16,693 bases of DNA from M55B174 sp034716235. Its GTDB lineage: Bacteria > Patescibacteriota > Minisyncoccia > CAIUEV01 > JAHKAQ01. Below the pieces are notes generated by a model that saw nothing but the letters and a program-made list of their open reading frames with translations, searched no databases and was not told the origin of the DNA. Below are positions 1-6,384 of the stretch, piece by piece. Each line of letters opens with the position of its first letter. The first letter of the stretch is position 1. The position numbers were made by a program, and so were the translations under genes. The DNA lies in NCBI GenBank assembly GCA_034716235.1, contig JAYEHH010000012.1, forward strand, positions 1 to 16,693, written 5' to 3'.

Positions 1-72
1 GGGAAAAAAGAAATGAGTGCCATTGATTTTGTGAATGGTCATCCAGATTTTATTGGAACGATTTTAGGGTAA
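1..72 (+). CDS. C-terminal fragment of an unidentified protein (partial)
   Basis: A reading frame is open from the first base and ends at TAA (70-72), giving 23 residues that end in DFIGTILG. The gene starts outside the window. I do not recognise the family from so short a tail. It would converge on the leftward glycosyltransferase gene at 343, with the repeat island between them. A chance open frame of this length cannot be excluded. Confidence 0.35.
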   Translation, partial: GKKEMSAIDFVNGHPDFIGTILG

Positions 73-164
73 AAAAGTAGAAAGTTCATAAAGCAACCAT
101 TAGTAGAAAGTTTGTAAAGTTTAAAGTGGAAAGGAATTTTGAGTTATTCACCTCCGCCCTGCAT

Positions 165-193
165 GTCATCTCCGCGAAAGCGGAGATCCCGAG
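165..193 (+). repeat. REP-like palindrome, copy 1
   Basis: GTCAT leads into a perfect 8-bp stem, ATCTCCGC (168-175) with GCGGAGAT (180-187), around a 4-base GAAA loop, followed by CCCGAG. Related copies lie at 10548-10576, 10621-10649 and 16564-16590. They keep the 8-4-8 shape while stem bases change in matching pairs. Confidence 0.75.
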
Positions 194-232
194 CAAATTT
201 AGGAAATCCTATATTTTATTGTCATTCCCCGT

Positions 233-292
233 GCCTGCCTGCCGCCTGCCTACCGCCTGCCTACCGTGAGGTAGGTGAGGTAGGTGAGGTAG
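233..292. repeat. Two adjoining tandem repeats (3 x 11 bp and 3 x 9 bp) forming a hairpin
   Basis: Three 11-bp units, GCCTGCCTRCC, occupy 233-265, and three identical 9-bp units, GTGAGGTAG, occupy 266-292. At their junction CCTACC-GTGA-GGTAGG (260-275) is a small hairpin. The 17 bases GCCTGCCTACCGTGAGG (255-271) recur exactly on the other strand at 10429-10445, so both spacers carry the same repeat family. Copy number looks prone to slippage. Confidence 0.8.
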
Positions 293-342
293 ACAAAGAC
301 AGAAACTTTACAAACTTGGTCACTTTACAAACTTTATGAACT

Positions 343-1491
343 TTATGAACCTTCACCCTCCACCAGCTCCACAAATTCTTTAGCACATTGTTTCCAGGAA
401 AATTTCTTGGCTTGCTTCAAACCACTAATCTTTAACACTTCTTTCAATTTTCTATCTTTAATCCCCCTTTCTATTGCCCAAGCCAACTCACTGTAATTAT
501 AAGGGTTGATTAAAATAGCTGAATCGCCAACCACCTCTGGTAGTGAAGCGACAGAAGAGCAAACTACCGTTGTCCCACAAGCTAAAGCTTCTAGCGGTGG
601 GAACCCGAATCCTTCATAAAAAGAAGCATAAACAAAAAGATCTGCTCCCGAGTAAATATATCTTCTCTCCCAACCTTCAATTTCTCCCGTCTGAATTATG
701 TCTTTTTGATATTTTGATGCTGAAATTAACTGTTTTGTTTTTTGAAACATCCACCCTTCTCCTCCAACCACTACTAATTTATGCTTTATTTTCTGTCTAT
801 CTCTTAAATAATTATAAGCGGTAATTACCGCTTCCATATTTTTCCTAGGCTCTAAGGTGGCTAGAAAAAGAATATACTTTGCAGGAAGTTTATATTTTTT
901 AGCAATCTCCAGAAATTTATTGCTTGTCGGATCACTAGCAAAAATCTGACGAGAAATGCCAGGATACATACATTTTATTTTCTGAGCAGGGCATTGATAT
1001 AGATTTACTATGTCATTTTTACTAGATTCAGACACACTGATAATTTGATCAGCTTGGCGAACTAATCTCCTTGGATTTACCATGTGGTGCCATAAACGAC
1101 GATAAAAATTAAAGAATTCTGGATGTCTTTCAAAAGAAAGATCATGCATGGTTATAATTTTCCGGCATTTAGAGCTTAAAACAGTAAAAATTAAATTAGG
1201 TGAGTAAAAAGTTTCAACATCTAATAATTTATCCAGATGAGGATACCTAAAATACCAAAGAGCAAAATTTAAAAATTTGTTAGGGATATGAAACCTTCTT
1301 ATAAAAACATTAGGATATTTTTCAAATTGCGATAATGAGGCTGGGAGACCTTTCTTGTAGGAATTATAAAAAAGAATATAAATATTCTTTTTATCAAGAG
1401 TAAAAACATTTTCCAATAAGTTTCTAATATATTCCTCTACTCCGGACCTCTTTTCTTCGGCCATCGGCCTTACATCAACACCAATTCTCAT
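343..1491 (-). CDS. GT4-family glycosyltransferase (GT-B fold)
   Basis: A 382-residue retaining glycosyltransferase that probably transfers a sugar from a nucleotide-sugar donor to a growing lipid-linked glycan on the cytoplasmic face of the membrane. The N-terminus MRIGVDVRPM with the SGVEEYIRNLL stretch (16-26) is typical of the acceptor domain. The C-terminal donor domain has ATLEPRKN (211-218), GGEGW (243-247) and the diagnostic E-x7-E motif (E293 to E301 in EGFGFPPLEALACG). The exact sugar and linkage cannot be read from sequence. It is the last gene of the leftward polysaccharide cassette, 129 bp after the Wzz-like gene. An in-frame TAG sits three codons upstream of the ATG, fixing the start at or after 1491. 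An AGGAGG (1513-1518) lies 21 nt upstream, too far for normal ribosome spacing. The last codons fall in the right arm of the repeat at 81-344. Confidence 0.93.
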   Translation of the reverse strand: MRIGVDVRPMAEEKRSGVEEYIRNLLENVFTLDKKNIYILFYNSYKKGLPASLSQFEKYPNVFIRRFHIPNKFLNFALWYFRYPHLDKLLDVETFYSPNLIFTVLSSKCRKIITMHDLSFERHPEFFNFYRRLWHHMVNPRRLVRQADQIISVSESSKNDIVNLYQCPAQKIKCMYPGISRQIFASDPTSNKFLEIAKKYKLPAKYILFLATLEPRKNMEAVITAYNYLRDRQKIKHKLVVVGGEGWMFQKTKQLISASKYQKDIIQTGEIEGWERRYIYSGADLFVYASFYEGFGFPPLEALACGTTVVCSSVASLPEVVGDSAILINPYNYSELAWAIERGIKDRKLKEVLKISGLKQAKKFSWKQCAKEFVELVEGEGS

Positions 1492-1620
1492 AGATTTCTA
1501 TTAAAAAGAAATCCTCCTTCTCCTTTTAGCCACCTAATTGCTTGATAAACTATTGCTTAAACATTCAGTGGTTAATCTTCAAATAATTTAATTGAACTTG
1601 AAATTTATTGAATAACCAAG

Positions 1621-2235
1621 CTATTGTTTCCTAACAGATTTTAAATAGTATTTAAACAAAGAGAGAAACCCACCTACAATCACCCCCATGGTGAAAGAAA
1701 CAATAATCAGCGGTAATAGTTTCCATTTTTCTTCTACTATAAGTGGCTTACCGACATTAATTTTAAACCAAACTTCTTTATCTTCTTTAAGATTAATTAC
1801 TTTCTCCCTCAGCACTGTTGTTAAACTTGCCACAATTTTTTCTCCCTGTTCTTGATTGAATGCATTGAAACTAACTTCTAGATATTGTGGCCCTGTTTTC
1901 CTCGCCTTTATTAATTTACTTCGATTCCTAGAACTGAAAGTTCTGATATCTACCCCTGCTTTTTGATAGGCTTCTGTAATAAGTTGTGGGTTTTTAAACC
2001 ACTTTTCTAGTGAATCGGTAAAAGTGTCAACCGCTTTGCCAGAATAATAATTATCATATTGATAATCAGCCGTTTGATCTACACCCACCTGGCTAACATT
2101 AATATCAAAGAAGACAGAATAAGTTGTTGGCCTAATTTTATAAAAAATCAAGGCACTTACACTAGAAACAATTCCTAAAATTATTATCAAGGCTAAATTT
2201 TTTTTAATAATTTTTAATAATTTTGTTACTTCCAT
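1621..2235 (-). CDS. Wzz/chain-length-determinant family membrane protein
   Basis: A 204-residue protein with the architecture of a polysaccharide co-polymerase. It has a short cytoplasmic N-terminus, TM1 at about 14-32, a ~140-residue extracytoplasmic region rich in predicted helix (QEQGEKIVASLTTVLREK), and TM2 at about 172-195 ending in a basic tail. TM2 contains glycines (MGVIVGGF) as in the family. Members set the length of, or help export, polysaccharides built on undecaprenyl phosphate. No BY-kinase domain follows TM2, and no kinase gene lies nearby. Its ATG follows the stop of the upstream glycosyltransferase with no gap (TAA then ATG), so the two are surely co-transcribed and probably translationally coupled. 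Sequence identity to known Wzz proteins looks low. The call rests on topology and context. Confidence 0.75.
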   Translation of the reverse strand: MEVTKLLKIIKKNLALIIILGIVSSVSALIFYKIRPTTYSVFFDINVSQVGVDQTADYQYDNYYSGKAVDTFTDSLEKWFKNPQLITEAYQKAGVDIRTFSSRNRSKLIKARKTGPQYLEVSFNAFNQEQGEKIVASLTTVLREKVINLKEDKEVWFKINVGKPLIVEEKWKLLPLIIVSFTMGVIVGGFLSLFKYYLKSVRKQ

Positions 2236-3348
2236 TTAATTATTCTTAAATTCTTTTACTTTATGCTCTATAAAATCTAAAATTTCTTGCTTAAATCTTT
2301 CCTTACTGAAACTTTTAGCGTGCTCTCTAATGATTTGGGGATTAAATTCCTTTTTTTCAAATTTTTTAAGAGCTTTTTCTAAACTGGATACATCTTGGTT
2401 GTTAAAGAAAATACCCGTCACCCCTTCCTTGACTGTTTCTACCGCTCCTCCTTTTCTATAGGCAATAACTGGTTTCCCCATAGCCATTGCCTCCAATGGT
2501 ACTAACCCGAAATCTTCTTCTTGGGGATAAATTAATGCCTTACAGTTTTGGTAAACTTCTATTAACTCCTTGCTAGAACTTTTCAGACCACCTAATAATT
2601 CAACATTCTTGTTAGCCATTCTTTTCAAATTTTTATACTGAGGTCCGCCGCCCACAATTTTCAGAGGAAGTCCTAGCTTATTAAAAACCTTTACCCCTAA
2701 ATCAAATTTCTTATACGGCACCAGCCTGCCCACCATTAAATAATACTCAGCAGAAGTTTTCTCTTGACTTCTTTTAAAATGTTCCAAAAACAATGGCGGA
2801 TAAATTACTTTAGCTTGCTCTTTATAATATTTACCAATCCTTTTTTTGACTAAGTTTGAGTTAGCAATAAAATAATCTACTCTTTGAGCTGCCAGTTTAT
2901 CCCAAATTCTAATATAATTCATTCCCAAAGGAACCATTTTCTTGATAAAGGAAGGATAATAAAACTCTTGAGTGTATTTATGGCAATCATCCCAAGCATA
3001 GCGCATAGGTGTGTGGCAATAGCAAATATGCAATGTTTTCGGACCAGTTATTACTCCCTTAGCATAGCTCGCTGAATCTGAGAGTATAACATCATAGTGA
3101 GACAAATCAAATTGTTCCACTGCCATTGGCATCAAAATGGGAAATAAATGATGTTCGCTTCTAGAAAATGGAATTTTTTGTAAAAAAGAAGTACGAATTT
3201 CTCTTTTTCCAAAAACATTTCCTAATATTTTTTTATTGTAAACCAGGGTATAAATCGGAGCTCTGGGAAAAAGTTCGCAGAAACTTTCCAGCACTCTTTC
3301 GGCGCCTCCATATTGAATAAGATAATCATGAATTAGAGCAATTTTCAT
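2236..3348 (-). CDS. GT4-family glycosyltransferase
   Basis: A 370-residue GT-B enzyme, probably the second sugar-adding enzyme of the cassette. MKIALIHDYL with YGGAERV (13-19) is the N-terminal acceptor-side signature. HTPMRYAWD (112-120) and IANSNLVKKRI (161-171) are typical of the WbaZ/mannosyltransferase-like branch. The donor domain shows VGRLVPYKKFD (206-216), GGGP (233-236) and E-x7-E (E278 to E286 in EEDFGLVPLEAMAMG). The open frame extends to a GTG at 3357, but I prefer the ATG at 3348 because MKIALIHDYL is the canonical beginning. No Shine-Dalgarno marks either. The gene lies 38 bp after the sugar-phosphate transferase and abuts the Wzz-like gene. Donor and acceptor are unknown; mannose is possible from the branch but unproven. 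Confidence 0.92.
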   Translation of the reverse strand: MKIALIHDYLIQYGGAERVLESFCELFPRAPIYTLVYNKKILGNVFGKREIRTSFLQKIPFSRSEHHLFPILMPMAVEQFDLSHYDVILSDSASYAKGVITGPKTLHICYCHTPMRYAWDDCHKYTQEFYYPSFIKKMVPLGMNYIRIWDKLAAQRVDYFIANSNLVKKRIGKYYKEQAKVIYPPLFLEHFKRSQEKTSAEYYLMVGRLVPYKKFDLGVKVFNKLGLPLKIVGGGPQYKNLKRMANKNVELLGGLKSSSKELIEVYQNCKALIYPQEEDFGLVPLEAMAMGKPVIAYRKGGAVETVKEGVTGIFFNNQDVSSLEKALKKFEKKEFNPQIIREHAKSFSKERFKQEILDFIEHKVKEFKNN

Positions 3349-3386
3349 GGCAACCACTTAAACTGACTAATTAAGAAATAGTTCTC

Positions 3387-4811
3387 TTAGCTCACCTTTC
3401 TTCTTTTGAAAAGCGTAAAAGGAGTTTTTAAAATAATAGAAATATCCATTAAAAGTGACCAGTTCTCCATATAGTAAATATCTAAACGTACTTCTTCGTC
3501 AAAACCAAGATCGCTTCGTCCAGAAGTTTGAGCTAAACCAGTTATTCCAGGATGAATATAGAACATTCTTTTTTGATCGTAATTGAACCTATCTACCTCA
3601 TAAGACATGTGTGGACGATATCCTACCACACTCATATCTCCTTTTAAAACATTAAAGAATTGGGGGAGTTCATCCAAGGAATACTTTCTAATAAATTTTC
3701 CTACTCTGGTAACTCGCGGATCGTCTTTAATTTTATGCAGAGGACTATCTTTCCTTGTATTAATTTTGCGATTTTTTTCTAACTTCCTTAAAGCTTCATT
3801 ACCTTCTTTGGTACCCAATTCTCCATCACAAAGTTGATATTCCAAAGAGCGGAATTTATAAAATTTAAATTTCTTTTTTCGATGGCCACAACGATAATCC
3901 CGATAAATTGCTGGTCCAGGAGAATCTAATTTAATTAAAATTGCAATCAATAAATAGACTGGCGTAAATAATATTATGAATATTAAAGCAAAACTAAAGT
4001 CAAATACCCTCTTCATTACTCTTCCCCATCCATCCAGCGGAGTTTTCTTGAGCTCAATTAAGGGAAAGCCCATAATTTGCCGGATATTAACATTAACAGC
4101 GTGAGCCTCAAAAAGATCTGGAATATATTTATAATCAATTTTAAAAATATCGCTAAGACGAACAAGCATATTCACTTTAGATTTTAAAAGTCCTGGATCA
4201 CATTGAATAATTTCATCTATTCCTTTTCTCTCTTTAATTTTTTGTAAATCTTCCCATTTAAAATCTTCAACATTCTTCACAATTCGGTATCCCAGTCTTG
4301 GATGACTCTTAATATGTCTAATAATAGACTGACTAATCTTATTTTTACCAACAATTAAAACCCGATGGATTCCTAGTCCATAATGAGCAGACAGAAAGGC
4401 TTGAATTTGTTTGGTTATTATCCTAGCAAGAGAGGTAAATGTAATAGTAAAAAACCAAGCTAAGAGAATAATAAATCTGGAAGAGAAAAAATCTCTGTTA
4501 AGAAAGAAAACGATAATAAGAATGAGTAGAGCAGTAGAACTGGCAACAAAAATTCCATAAATTTCTTTGAGCCTAGAGCGAGTAGTCCTCATAGAATACA
4601 ACCCCTCAAATACAAAAATAAGGATAACGAAAGGAGCAATAATCAGCGCTACCTTAAAATACAAATCAAAATTTATGTCATAAAGAACGGGTCTTCTACT
4701 GGCAATAAAAGGATGAAATCTTAAATAATAAGCCAATAAAGCAGAGCCTACCACTAAGATGCAGTCTATGGGTACTAAAATTGCGTTGAAAAAAATTTCA
4801 GATCTTTTCAT
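3387..4811 (-). CDS. Polyprenyl-phosphate sugar-1-phosphate transferase (WbaP/CpsE-like)
   Basis: A 474-residue membrane enzyme that starts glycan assembly by moving a sugar-1-phosphate from a nucleotide sugar onto undecaprenyl phosphate. Four hydrophobic segments (about 9-30, 51-71, 85-104, 111-130) form the N-terminal membrane part. A Rossmann-like middle domain (VLIVGKNKIS, 151-160) follows. The catalytic domain begins with the membrane-associated helix KRVFDFSFAL (267-276). It contains SPGP (297-300), the catalytic DE pair in LDELPQ (379-384), GDMSVVGYRP (391-400) and HPGITGLAQ (420-428), all standard for the family. About 40 residues (324-363, charged) are inserted between KFRS and the DDPR strand. 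The gene is first in the leftward glycan cassette, 39 bp from the end of rnpB. Sugar specificity cannot be read from sequence. Confidence 0.95.
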   Translation of the reverse strand: MKRSEIFFNAILVPIDCILVVGSALLAYYLRFHPFIASRRPVLYDINFDLYFKVALIIAPFVILIFVFEGLYSMRTTRSRLKEIYGIFVASSTALLILIIVFFLNRDFFSSRFIILLAWFFTITFTSLARIITKQIQAFLSAHYGLGIHRVLIVGKNKISQSIIRHIKSHPRLGYRIVKNVEDFKWEDLQKIKERKGIDEIIQCDPGLLKSKVNMLVRLSDIFKIDYKYIPDLFEAHAVNVNIRQIMGFPLIELKKTPLDGWGRVMKRVFDFSFALIFIILFTPVYLLIAILIKLDSPGPAIYRDYRCGHRKKKFKFYKFRSLEYQLCDGELGTKEGNEALRKLEKNRKINTRKDSPLHKIKDDPRVTRVGKFIRKYSLDELPQFFNVLKGDMSVVGYRPHMSYEVDRFNYDQKRMFYIHPGITGLAQTSGRSDLGFDEEVRLDIYYMENWSLLMDISIILKTPFTLFKRRKVS

Positions 4812-4850
4812 AAAAAAATCAACTTTAATAACTTTTTTATAATACCCTAA

Positions 4851-5222
4851 GCCGGAGCTATAAGCCGGATTCTGTCCTGCCTAAAGCAGGGACGACCATT
4901 TATCTAGATTTAATGTTGCCATTAAATTCAAGCGGCATTCCCACATTAAGTGGGCACAGCCTTGCATTAAGCAGGGTTTACCACAAAACATTGTCGCCAA
5001 TGTCCGAAAATTGTAACCGGTAAAACCGACATCAATTTACTTTTCACCTTTCTTCGTCCTAAGACGAATAGTATTGTCTCTGCGGCACTTTCCCGTTTTT
5101 AGGATTGCTCCTAAAAAGGTGGGTGTTATCCACTACTACTTTCTCTTGTTTGAAAATCAAAAAAGAGAAATGTCCGGACTTTCCTCCTCGTAAAATTATA
5201 GACGAGGCGATCGTCCGCTCTT
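4851..5222 (-). ncRNA. rnpB: RNase P RNA (bacterial type A-like)
   Basis: The ribozyme subunit of RNase P, which matures tRNA 5' ends. Read on the minus strand, the universally conserved blocks appear in order. GAGGAAAGTCCGGAC lies near the 5' end (CR-I, P4 5' strand, about 5175-5189). AAGTGCCGCAGAGACAATAC is in the middle (CR-II, about 5074-5093). AAATGGTCGTCC is followed by GGACAGAATCCGGCTTA at the 3' end (CR-V, P4 3' strand, about 4861-4877). GAGC at the 5' end (5217-5220) pairs with GCTC (4855-4858) as the base of P1. Length is about 370 nt, normal for the family. The exact ends are estimated to within a few bases. It lies between dnaJ and the glycan cassette. Confidence 0.95.
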
Positions 5223-5231
5223 TTTTAAGGT

Positions 5232-5237
5232 ATTATA
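5232..5237 (-). promoter_or_regulatory. Candidate -10 box of rnpB
   Basis: A perfect TATAAT on the minus strand, placed so that transcription would begin at about 5222-5226, matching the expected 5' end of RNase P RNA. No good -35 box sits 16-18 bases upstream, where the sequence is the end of dnaJ. Confidence 0.55.
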
Positions 5238-5243
5238 AAAAAG

Positions 5244-6332
5244 TTACAAACCATTTTCCGCTAATTCCTTAACCATTTTTTTCTGCTTTCGGTTCAACCT
5301 ACGAGGAACATTAACTTTTATTTTCACCATTTCATCCCCTCGCCCATATCCCTGCAATCTTTTAACTCCCTCACCTTTTAGTTTGAAAACTTTGCCATTC
5401 TGGGTACCAACAGGAATTTTCATTTTCATCTTACCAGAAAGTGTTATAATTTCAATCTTACCTCCTAAAGTCGCCATTGAGAAAGGAATTTTTGCAACAT
5501 GCCAGACATCATCACCTCTTCTTTCAAATTGAGGATCTGGTTTAACATGTACCGTAATGTATAAGTCACCCGCTGAACTTCCTCTTTCTCCTGGTTCTCC
5601 TTCCCCTTCCATACTTATTGTTTGACCATCTTTAATGCCTGCTGGAATAGCTACCTCTATTTTAACACTCTCTTTAACCTTTCCTTCTCCAGAACATTTG
5701 GAACATTGTTTTTCGGGGATTTCTCCCTTTCCTCCGCACTTGTCACAAACAGAAGTTTGGGCAAAAGAACCTAAAATTGTTCTTCTTTCGGTTTGGATTT
5801 GTCCTGTTCCTCCACATTCATCACATTTTTTAAACTTACTTCCTGATTCAGCTCCAGAACCCTTGCATTTATCACAAACTACTCCCTTGTAAATCTCTAT
5901 TTCTTTAGTTACTCCCTCAGCCATTTCTTTAAAAAGAATTTCCACATCCACTCCTACATCTGTTCCTCTTTCTGCTCCTCTTTCTGCTCCAAAACCTTTC
6001 TCTTTAAAGTTGGAAAATAAATCACCGAAAACATCACCGAATCCTCCTTCGCCAAAATTGAATTCAAAACCTCCACCATTATTCATTCCCTGAAAACCCG
6101 AAAAGCCTCCGGGGTCTCCTCCGGAAGCAGAATGTCCGAATTGATCATACTGAGAACGCTTATCCTTATTAGAAAGAGTTTGATAAGCTTCATTAATCTC
6201 TTTAAATTTTTCGACATCCCCTCCTTTTTTATCGGGATGATATTTATGAGCCAGCCGTCGATAAGCTTTTTTAATTTCTGCTTCGTCCGCTTCACGGCTG
6301 ACTCCTAAAGCTTCATAATAATCTTTTGGCAT
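5244..6332 (-). CDS. dnaJ: Chaperone protein DnaJ (Hsp40, type I)
   Basis: A 362-residue co-chaperone that delivers unfolded proteins to DnaK and stimulates its ATPase. The J domain is at 4-66 with HPD at 32-34. A Gly/Phe-rich linker follows (about 70-118). The zinc-binding region has all eight cysteines in four CxxCxGxG repeats (C153/156, C170/173, C196/199, C210/213). Then come the substrate-binding beta domains (VAIPAGIKDGQTI) and a C-terminal region. Length matches the family. The frame extends to a TTG at 6341, but the ATG at 6332 gives the canonical MPKDYYEALGVS start. It is the last gene of the hrcA-grpE-dnaK-dnaJ operon, 52 bp after dnaK. Its stop codon lies inside the inverted repeat around rnpB. 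Confidence 0.98.
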   Translation of the reverse strand: MPKDYYEALGVSREADEAEIKKAYRRLAHKYHPDKKGGDVEKFKEINEAYQTLSNKDKRSQYDQFGHSASGGDPGGFSGFQGMNNGGGFEFNFGEGGFGDVFGDLFSNFKEKGFGAERGAERGTDVGVDVEILFKEMAEGVTKEIEIYKGVVCDKCKGSGAESGSKFKKCDECGGTGQIQTERRTILGSFAQTSVCDKCGGKGEIPEKQCSKCSGEGKVKESVKIEVAIPAGIKDGQTISMEGEGEPGERGSSAGDLYITVHVKPDPQFERRGDDVWHVAKIPFSMATLGGKIEIITLSGKMKMKIPVGTQNGKVFKLKGEGVKRLQGYGRGDEMVKIKVNVPRRLNRKQKKMVKELAENGL

Positions 6333-6384
6333 AAAATACAATTAAAGTTAGACTGTCCTAAAAATAGCAAGAGTGCTTTTAAGT

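Larger units (their letters stand above)
81..344. repeat. Imperfect inverted repeat enclosing a GC-rich repeat island
   Basis: The left arm (about 81-122) contains AAAGTTCATAAAG (81-93) and AAGTTTGTAAAGTTT (108-122). The right arm (about 303-344) contains the exact reverse complements, AAACTTTACAAACTT (303-317) and CTTTATGAACTTT (332-344). The outer blocks pair outside the inner ones, so both matches are nested in one hairpin-like order. A partial extra copy of CTTTACAAACTTT lies at 323-335. The right arm runs into the stop codon of the glycosyltransferase at 343. The ~180 bp between the arms hold the hairpin at 165-193 and the tandem repeats at 233-292. The layout resembles a small non-coding mobile element or a bidirectional terminator, but no transposase or clear target duplication is visible. 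Confidence 0.6.
4829..5246. repeat. 22-bp inverted repeat flanking rnpB
   Basis: Bases 4829-4850 and 5225-5246 are reverse complements at 21 of 22 positions; 18 are consecutive (4829-4846 with 5229-5246). Both arms contain TATAAT or its complement. The right arm holds the rnpB -10 box and the dnaJ stop codon. The left arm lies between rnpB and the sugar-phosphate transferase gene. In a read-through transcript the arms would pair and extend the terminal P1 helix. Confidence 0.85.

Noticed and set aside
139..339. 66-codon open frame on the plus strand
   Set aside because: It runs entirely through the hairpin and tandem repeats of the 81-344 island; the peptide is low complexity and resembles no protein.
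5128..5136. DnaA-box-like TTATCCACT, suggesting an origin
   Set aside because: It lies within the structured rnpB gene, stands alone, and no dnaA or dnaN is present.
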